Shown here: one piece after another, positions 57,787 to 64,000 of the stretch
Layout of the letters: every line of letters starts with the position of its first letter
Numbering within the stretch: the stretch's first letter is position 1
NCBI GenBank assembly: GCA_027604705.1
Contig: JADHYV010000065.1
Coordinates: 1-64,000, forward strand
Reading direction: 5' to 3'
DNA: 64,000 nucleotides
Source: Allomyces arbusculus
Taxonomy: Eukaryota; Blastocladiomycota; Blastocladiomycetes; Blastocladiales; Blastocladiaceae
Made by a program: the position numbers and the translations under genes
The notes under the pieces: generated by a model
Databases searched by the model: none
Seen by the model: only the letters and a program-made list of their open reading frames with translations
What the model was told of the DNA's origin: nothing

Positions 57787-58605
57787 TGTGTGGGGTGACG
57801 GCCGCGGGAGAGGAACGCGTGCGTGCGTGTGCGCCTGTGTCGGAGATGAGCCAGGTGACTTGAGAGTGAGTGAGTGATGGTGCGTGCAAAACGCAAACGC
57901 GGCCAGCCGGCACGGAGCCAGGCCGCCCCCCAACCGGGCGGCCGAGCCAACAACCAACGAGCGGCCGAGCGACCGAACGCGCGGCCCGGCCGGCCGTCGC
58001 CAACCGAGGCGAGGCAATGCGATGCGACGAGCCGCGGCATGGGAAGCGCGGAAGAGCGCACCTGCGATCGCAAGTCAGGAGCGCGGTGAAGGGTGAAGGG
58101 AGCGCGCGGCGGGAGGTGCGTGCTGGTGCGTCGATGGCGCGGCCGATGGACTGGGACGGCGCGACCTGCACGGGAGCGGGCAGGATGCGCGCGCAATGGA
58201 TGGACGGCGGCAGCGTCGGCGTCGGCGCGGCGGCAGGGAGGAGGGCCTCGGCAATGGAGGCAAAGGGCGGGCGGGCGGGCAGTGGGCGCCGGACAAGTCG
58301 TGGGGGCCGAGGCGGGGGGGAGCGATGGCGGGAAGGAGCGGGAGCGCAGGCGGGAGCGCAGGCGAGAGCGCAACGACAGCAGAGACGGCCGGCGGTTGCG
58401 GCCGGGAAACGCCAACGCGGCCCGTGGCTTGCCGTGGCCGCTGCACGTGCGCGCGGCAGCATTAGCCCACCGACCGCCGCTTCATCGCCGCGTCGCGGTT
58501 CCCCATCGGCCATCAACGCGATATGTGTTGTTCCTCTCCCGCCCGCAAACCAACATCAATTCATCCCCATTCAATTCATCCCCATTCAATTCATCCCCAT
58601 TCAAT
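57787..58605. other. Intergenic region
   Basis: About 820 bp of very GC-rich DNA upstream of the proline-rich gene and beyond the TFB3 stop. Plus-strand bias to G is strong at 58,080-58,340. Open frames are compositional. The minisatellite at its right end is listed separately. Confidence 0.45.
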
Positions 58606-58613
58606 TCATCCCC
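58557..58613. repeat. 15-bp minisatellite spanning the TFB3 stop codon
   Basis: Three full copies of CAATTCATCCCCATT plus a 12-bp partial copy. The TFB3 stop (TGA on minus, 58,606-58,608) lies inside the partial copy. As the unit is 15 bp, the same TGA recurs in frame in each further unit. Confidence 0.92.
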
Positions 58614-59779
58614 TCCTCGGCCCCACAAACACCCCGCGGTAGCTCGCCTCGAGCGACCGCAGATACGTGACCGCCACCGCAAACCCGCCCGCCTGGCACG
58701 CGCGCGCCTCCCGAAACGCGCCCCCGTACGCGTCGTGGTAGCTCGTCTGCATCACATACATCCCGTCCTCGACCGCGTCGTCGTGCTCGAGCGTCGCAAA
58801 CGCGTCGACGACCGTGTCCACGTCCGAGAACGTGACCACGTCCGCGACCACGTGCCCAAACCCGGCGCGGTGGTGCTGGTGGTGCGCATTGCCGACGCTC
58901 AAATGCGGCACCACATGCATCTGCTGCTGCCGGTGGTGCGCCAAGATCGCGTCGGCCGGCCGCGACGAACTCGCCATTTCATTCAGGATCGCCTCGGCGC
59001 GCGACTGCTCGGCCTGCTCTTCGTCGCGCCGCCGACGGAGTTGCTCGGCGCGCGCCGCGAGCCGCTGCTGCTGTTCTTGCTCCACAAAGGCCTTTTGCGC
59101 CTCGACTTCGCGGTTCAGCTTGGCCGTGTTGATCGCAATCTGGTCGTGGTTCTCGCGCTGGAACTTGCGCATGCGCTCCATGGTCGCCTCCACGTCCACG
59201 TCGTGCACGAGATTGAAGACTACGTTCTCAGAAACGTCAGTTTCACGGTTTGACGATGAGCGAAGAAAGAAAAGAAAAGAACAAGCAGCAACAGCAGCAC
59301 CACATACCCACGTCTTCCACCATCTCCAGGAAATCATTGTACTCGCGCAGTGTCGCAAAATCCTCGCGCCGCTTGTTAAACCTACACGCCCCGCGAGACC
59401 GGTAAGCCAACATTGTCCCGCGCGCGATCCAAATTCCGCATCAAAACGTACACACGCAACGCTCGCCGCCGCTCACGCACCTCCTTGTCGACCATCAAGT
59501 TCTCAAACACGGGTGCAATCACGTCCTGCTTGCGCAGATCCGTCCCGCAAATCGGACACGGCGCCTTGCCCAGTTTAAACACACGGCCAATGCATTCTTC
59601 GCAACTACATGCATCCGCGTGAGTGAGTCCTCCGTTGCGGTTTTGGAGAGAGATGGGCAGGACTGGGACACGAACATGCGATGGTTGCACTTGCTCACCA
59701 AAATCTTCAGATTCGGCTTCAGGTACCGCGAAAACTTGCACACCTGGCACGTCACTTCCTCGCCGTTGGTGCCGTCCAT
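58606..59779 (-). CDS. TFB3: CDK-activating kinase assembly factor MAT1 / TFIIH subunit Tfb3
   Basis: RING subunit linking the CDK-activating kinase to core TFIIH, for transcription initiation and repair. Exons 59779-59676, 59604-59452, 59381-59308 and 59219-58606 give 314 residues, close to the usual size (309 in human). The RING finger (about 11-56) reads CQVCKFSRYLKPNLKILVSK, CNHRICEECIGRVF, CPICGTDLRK. The MAT1 signature follows: FENLMVDKEVRERRRALRV, then FNKRREDFATLREYNDFLEM, VEDVVFNLVHDVDVEAT. A long charged coiled coil (FQRENHDQIAINTAKLNREV) and a Gly/Tyr-containing end complete the typical layout. Splice junctions restore strongly conserved sequence, so the model is firm. Confidence 0.93.
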
Positions 59780-60266
59780 GGTCAAGGAGCGTCACGGTGG
59801 GAGATGGTGCGGGTCGAAGGGTTGCAGCGGTGCTGGTGCTCCGAGATTCGGTCACGTCGAAAGATTCGAACTGAATTGGCCCCAATGTTGGGTTGCAACA
59901 AGTAGCTGGCGATTGTTGTGCTGGTGGTGGAGGATTGATTGGTGGATCATCGACATTGATGAGGCGAGCCAAGTGACTTTTTGGGACGTGGTCAGGGAAT
60001 CTGACGTGGTTTGCGGGAGGTTTGACTCGGACTCGCGCTTGGTTTGACGTGGAAAACCAATCAGGTCCACTGCCTGCTCCGCTTCACTTCCCCCAGCTGT
60101 CGCAGCGCGAATCATGTGTGCGACTGCGGTCTTGTGAGGGATAAAATTCTCAGATAAGAGAGAAGAGCTATATAATGATGATTTTGCGCTGGACCTGCCG
60201 GCCAACTGGCTCGCGCAATGCCGTGGCAAGATAACGGGAAAAAATATAAACGGGGCGTCATCGGCA
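59780..60266. other. Region between TFB3 and tRNA-Gly
   Basis: About 490 bp. The left half should contain the TFB3 promoter. GC falls towards the tRNA. No gene seen. Confidence 0.45.
60239..60250 (+). promoter_or_regulatory. Upstream TATA-like element of tRNA-Gly
   Basis: AAAAAATATAAA lies about 17-28 bp before the tRNA, the position of upstream TATA elements that recruit TFIIIB in several fungi. The role is inferred from position. Confidence 0.45.
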
Positions 60267-60337
60267 GCGCCGTTGGTCCAGGGGTAGGATACCACCCTCC
60301 CAAGGTGGTGGCTCGGGTTCGAATCCCGGACGGCGCA
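60267..60337 (+). tRNA. tRNA-Gly (anticodon CCC)
   Basis: The acceptor stem GCGCCGT pairs with ACGGCGC, followed by discriminator A. The anticodon arm CCACC-CTCCCAA-GGTGG gives anticodon CCC for GGG codons. The T arm TCGGG-TTCGAAT-CCCGG and A box are intact. 71 nt, no intron, no encoded CCA. Confidence 0.95.
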
Positions 60338-61250
60338 ACGTTCTAATTATACAACTTCTTCACTGCTGCATTTGAAGGCCCACTTATACATTTTTTGCTT
60401 TGCTCCCATTTCAAGTTGTCTTTTGGTTCAGAAGTGAGGGAGGTTTCTGGTTGGGTTCTGGTCATTGTGTTTTTCACCAAAAAGTTTCGTTTTTTGGGAT
60501 TTGGCCAGCTCCATCAAGAAACACACACATGCCACACCTGTCTACTGCAACCCACATGCACTTGCCACACCCATTGCAAATGGCAACATGGCTCAATGCT
60601 GCAAACCGGCTAATGGTAGCTCACGCGACGTTCAAATCACTCCAAGTCAACAGGGTAGCATACTAGTAGATGCCAACTTGTGAACAGAGACCCACCAAAT
60701 TCCAAACATCAGTGCATGCTTGGTGGTGGTGACCAACAGCAGCTGAGGTGACATGTCCCAGCCTTGATGCCACAGTTGTAAAGCATAGGGAGTGCCAATT
60801 ACAACTCTGATTGTGGTGTGGTCAAACAGTAATTCAAATTGCACATGATATTCAAGTTTGTGAGTGGGCTAAAGGCATGGTTTTTCAGAAGCAAAGCTGC
60901 CAATTGTACTGGGGAACAGGACTGACATGTACTCATCACAAACAATGAAGAGGAACCAAAGCAGCCACAACAACAAACAATGGTGTGCAGCCTGTTGCAC
61001 TCTGGCATGACAGACAGGTTGCACAGCCATGTCCTTGATGAAACCCAACAGCAGTCAGCATGATGGGCTGTGCAGTCCAAAAATGTGTCTCTGCAGCCTC
61101 CTTCCACTTGTGCACACTCGCAATGCCATCAAGTCAATGCCCAAATGCATCTGCCAGTTTGGCATGATTTACTTCATTCCATGCAGCCTGGGCTGAGTTT
61201 AGGCGGCCTGTCTATTTCCAATTGTAGTTCCCATCATCATCATATGCTCA

Positions 61251-61312
61251 GTGGGCATGCAGTGTTGCATACCTACCCACAGTGCTGGTTCAGGTTTGAA
61301 TCCTGGACAGTA
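61251..61312 (+). pseudogene. Decayed tRNA-Gly-like copy A
   Basis: The T-arm part TGGTTCAGGTTTGAATCCTG (61,284-61,303) matches tRNA-Gly TGGCTCGGGTTCGAATCCCG with only C-to-T or G-to-A differences, and every CpG is lost. The 5' part is recognisable but weaker (GCATACCTACCCAC against GGATACCACCCTCC). It cannot fold as a working tRNA. Confidence 0.55.
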
Positions 61313-61772
61313 TTTGAGCATGCAGTCAATGCAATTAGGTCAATCCTGCCCAACAGATATGCCTTCATGGGGACGCCTTTCTGTAACTGATTGACAATTT
61401 GGCCCTCACATGACTTGCACTGCCATTCTTCAGCTACCTAGCCTGAGCTCAAGACATTGAACAGATTCTGCTGTAACTCACAATACACATCATTGTTATG
61501 TCCTGGGCCCCTATTGGCCTTTTGCCTCTGGTACAACTTGCTAGCAGCCACACATGCTCTCCATCTCCAACTGTGCTTATTTGGCCACATGTGCATTGGG
61601 CTTGCCAGGAGCAGGCGCCAAATTGTACAAATGCTACCCACAACACCTTCTCTGTTGGTGTCATGGTCGTGACTACAGACATCGCCAGACGGTGTGGCGC
61701 AGCCAGCCAGACGCACTGTTGGGTCCCACATGTAACTGTTGCATCATAATCCAAACCAGTGCAGGTCTTCAG

Positions 61773-61836
61773 CACCATTGGCCCAGGGTAGGATACCACC
61801 CTCCCAAGGTGTTACACAGGTGCAAATCCCAGACGC
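61773..61836 (+). pseudogene. Decayed tRNA-Gly(CCC)-like copy B
   Basis: ACCATTGGCCCAGG and GTAGGATACCACCCTCCCAA reproduce the 5' half and anticodon loop of the tRNA-Gly at 60,267 almost exactly. The acceptor and T arms are degenerate (AGGTGCAAATCCCAGACG) and no longer pair. Three of four CpGs of the T-arm side have become CpA. Confidence 0.75.
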
Positions 61837-62200
61837 TATAGAGGGTTTATATTCGCCCAAGTGCGCTGGGCATTGGTTCTTGAAGTTTTTGGATTGCTCT
61901 GAGGTTTTTTGCCTTATCATGTTCAATCCTCAGCAATGATTGAGTAAAATCGCTACTTCAAGGATTGGCGCCAGGTAATGCGTTGTGTCCTTTCTGCAGT
62001 GCATACTCGACGTTTGAAGCGCGCCTAATTACTCTTTTCCATGCCACAGCCGAGTTCAGGGAAGCAAACGGTTGGATTATCGCACACGACACGCATCATC
62101 ATCAAGACTCGGGCTCATTTGGGCCCTACACTTGGCCCTACAATTCTGGTATAGCTCAATTCGAGCGCACAACGCGCTCGTCTCCCTTCTCCAACAGTTC

Positions 62201-63268
62201 TCACTTGGCAGCACGCGCATTCCGCTTGGACACGGCAGGCGCCGACTTGGGCAACTGCGCGGCCATCCACGCGGGGACGCGCGACGCATCAAACATCCAG
62301 GCACCCGTGCTAAACGCATCATCCGGGTCCTCGCGCACGGCGCGCGGCGCCTGCACGGCCGTGGCCCACGACATCTTCATCGGCGTTGCGGTCGCGGGAC
62401 GGGACTGCACCGTCGGCGCGGCGGCAGCACGAGCGGTCTGCATCTGCGGATGCCCCGAAACCGGGCGCGGCGTCTGCGTCGCCTGCGTCTTCGGCACTTT
62501 CGGCAGTTGCGCCTGCATCCACGCGGGCGCGGCCGACGCATCAAACAACCACGCGCCCGACGTGAACCCGACGTCGGGGTCCTCGGGGCGCACAGGCGAC
62601 GTGCGGCGACGGACCGAGACACTCACCGTCGCGTGCGCCTGCGCCGGCTTGCGCGCGACCGTAACCACACGCCCGCGGGCGCGCGGCGCGAGTTCCGCTG
62701 CCAACCACGCCGGCGCTGACGACGCATCGAACATCCACGCGCCCGTGAAGAAGGCGTCGTCCGGGTGCGACGCGACGGGGCGGGCGGGGCGGGCGGGTTG
62801 CACGCGCTGCGGTTGTTGCTGTTGCGGGCGAGCGGCTTGCTGCTGTTGCGGGCGCATGGCCTGCTGCGGCTTCTGCGTCGTGCGCGCGGTCGGATGAGCG
62901 GCCGCCTGTGCGGCAAACAAGGCCGCGGCGGCCGCGTGCACCTGGTGCATGAACTGCTGCGCGGCCGGGGACGTCGGCGACCGCGGCTCCGCCTGGTGCA
63001 TGGTCGAAGCATTCGCGGCCTGGGCGGCCGCAGCGCGCGCAAACTGGGTCGCGGCCTTGAGCGCGGCCATGGTCGATTGCTGCTGCAGCGGAGAGAGGGG
63101 GGCCGGCGCGCGAGCCGCGGGGGTGGGTTGCAGCGCAGCCGGACGAGCTTGCGCGGGCGCTTGAGCGGGCGCAGGCGCCGGGCGAGCTTGAACTTGCGCG
63201 GGTTGCACCTTGGCAGTCACTGGGACGGCGGCGCGGTGCGAGGAGCGAGCAGAGTGGGTGCGGCCCAT
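62201..63268 (-). CDS. Unrecognised protein with three copies of a 26-residue GAWxFDAS motif
   Basis: Single exon, 355 residues. Residues 1-165 are Ala/Pro/Gln-rich with Gln runs. Three copies of a 26-residue motif follow: 168-193 (HPDDAFFTGAWMFDASSAPA, then WLAAEL), 230-255 (DPDVGFTSGAWLFDASAAPA, then WMQAQL) and 314-339 (DPDDAFSTGAWMFDASRVPA, then WMAAQL). Consensus: [DH]-P-D-[DV]-[AG]-F-x-[ST]-G-A-W-[ML]-F-D-A-S-x-x-P-A-W-[LM]-x-A-[EQ]-L. The linkers between copies differ and are low-complexity, with basic residues and isolated RKPA or RRRT patches. I know no family with this motif. The strict conservation against variable linkers implies a repeated docking site or short structural element. 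A TATA box sits upstream; the CpG-depleted block lies downstream. Confidence 0.8.
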   Translation of the reverse strand: MGRTHSARSSHRAAVPVTAKVQPAQVQARPAPAPAQAPAQARPAALQPTPAARAPAPLSPLQQQSTMAALKAATQFARAAAAQAANASTMHQAEPRSPTSPAAQQFMHQVHAAAAALFAAQAAAHPTARTTQKPQQAMRPQQQQAARPQQQQPQRVQPARPARPVASHPDDAFFTGAWMFDASSAPAWLAAELAPRARGRVVTVARKPAQAHATVSVSVRRRTSPVRPEDPDVGFTSGAWLFDASAAPAWMQAQLPKVPKTQATQTPRPVSGHPQMQTARAAAAPTVQSRPATATPMKMSWATAVQAPRAVREDPDDAFSTGAWMFDASRVPAWMAAQLPKSAPAVSKRNARAAK

Positions 63269-63346
63269 TTTCTTGGATTGAAATTGAGATGAGAGTGGAG
63301 GTAACTCGAGAGTGGAGAATCGGTGGAAGGAGCGGGGTCGCGCTGC

Positions 63347-63353
63347 TTTTTAT
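63347..63353 (-). promoter_or_regulatory. TATA box of the GAWxFDAS-repeat gene
   Basis: TATAAAA on the minus strand, about 80 bp upstream of the ATG at 63,268, within GC-rich DNA. Confidence 0.55.
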
Positions 63354-64000
63354 AACGAGCGGGTCCAGGGCATGAAGCGAGCGTGATGCCTCTTGTGCAT
63401 CGTCAAGACATCCAACACCCACAAGGCATCGATAACCTGCCTGCAACATGTCAATTCACATTCGGGCGCCGCCGCGGAATATTGACGAGGCGAGCGTTGC
63501 ACCCACCTTTTGTGCGGCGCCAGGGCTTGGCCGCCTCTGCTGCTGGCTTGCAGCGAGTGGTGGCCATGTTGAGCGGCGGGAGTGCGGCGGAAAATTCACT
63601 ACGTCGTCGTTGAGGAGGAGGGCGGGCAACAGAAAATTTGAGGAATATTAGGCACGTGACCGCGTCGGGCTGCTTCACCTCTTCCAGTCGGCGCGAGCAG
63701 GTTGTAGCCAGTAAATATCAGTCGACGGCAAAAACGCGCCACAAAGTCGAATGCTTTCCACCAACATCTTTGAGGCTCGATCGTCGACCGATGCCGTTCA
63801 CCAGTGACGAGTGACACCATCACTTTGCGGCAGTGCGATGGGACAGCGTTCTGGCGTCGGAATGTGAAATGTCGCGCACTGGCGCGTCCATTGCGACTGC
63901 TGCTGATGGTTTCACTTTTTTTGCTCAATGCAGGATGTGTGTTGGACACTTTGTTCTGTTACTGATTCCATAGCTCTTGCGACAGGAAGATAAACGTCGC
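63354..64000. other. Right end of the window, no gene seen
   Basis: About 650 bp. Frames on both strands lack ATG starts or recognisable content. A gene continuing beyond the window cannot be excluded. Confidence 0.4.

Larger units (their letters stand above)
60338..62200. other. CpG-depleted, gene-free block
   Basis: About 1.86 kb without a gene. From 60,661 to 61,620 I count only four CpG dinucleotides in 960 bases, while TpG and CpA are abundant and GC is far lower than in the flanks. CpG density recovers past about 61,670. It also contains two decayed tRNA-Gly-like segments. The pattern is that of an old sequence decayed by deamination of methylated CpG (inference). Confidence 0.8.

Noticed and set aside
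57870-59253. Plus-strand frames over the TFB3 3' region
   Set aside because: They are antisense to TFB3 or compositional; TFB3 on the minus strand is conserved along its full length.
61773-61836. A second functional tRNA-Gly
   Set aside because: The acceptor and T stems no longer pair and the B box is broken, although the anticodon loop is intact.
60338-62200. Classic repeat-induced point mutation (RIP)
   Set aside because: Known RIP in ascomycetes favours C-to-T at CpA, which would deplete CpA. Here CpA is abundant and CpG is the dinucleotide lost, fitting CpG methylation decay better.

Overview
The window looks like nuclear DNA of a gene-dense, GC-rich fungus, most likely an early-diverging zoosporic lineage such as Blastocladiomycota (inference). 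Genes carry several short introns, mostly 58-80 bp, with donors like GTACGT, GTACGC and GTATGT and the occasional GTCC start. The gene set is eukaryotic and fungal in flavour: a Pop3-like RNase P subunit, a Mi-2/Mit1-type remodeller and a Med15 with a KIX domain. A recognisable SMG1 kinase argues against the classic yeasts. I found no prophage, CRISPR, bacterial operon or retroelement.

Left third (1-25,000): PGS1 (mitochondrial phosphatidylglycerophosphate synthase), a plasma-membrane-type syntaxin, Rab6/Ypt6, a THOC7-like THO subunit, U1-70K, a Ups1/PRELI lipid-transfer protein, tRNA-Val(CAC), an F-box-like protein, a histidine phosphatase with extensions, an unknown protein, MED15, a small separate KIX-like protein and a phosducin-like protein.

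Middle (25,000-43,000): a two-TM protein, SMG1, CstF-50, a Pop3-like protein, NAD-dependent glycerol-3-phosphate dehydrogenase with a likely mitochondrial presequence, then a poorly resolved stretch with two uncertain multi-exon genes.

Right third (43,000-64,000): a CHD/Mi-2 remodeller with an extra N-terminal chromodomain, an SLC25A32-type folate/FAD carrier, a Nudix CoA diphosphatase, a Mis18 kinetochore protein with a huge disordered tail, a proline-rich protein with a PNRC-like motif, TFB3/MAT1, tRNA-Gly(CCC), a striking CpG-depleted block with decayed tRNA-Gly copies, and a 355-residue protein carrying three copies of a 26-residue motif I do not recognise.

Genes alternate strongly as divergent pairs (PGS1/syntaxin, THOC7/U1-70K, CstF-50/Pop3, CHD/carrier, Nudix/Mis18) and convergent pairs (syntaxin/Rab6, U1-70K/Ups1, SMG1/CstF-50, Pop3/GPD, carrier/Nudix). 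RNA metabolism is well represented. Exon boundaries were worked out by eye from splice signals, reading-frame phase and family conservation; they are models, not transcripts.
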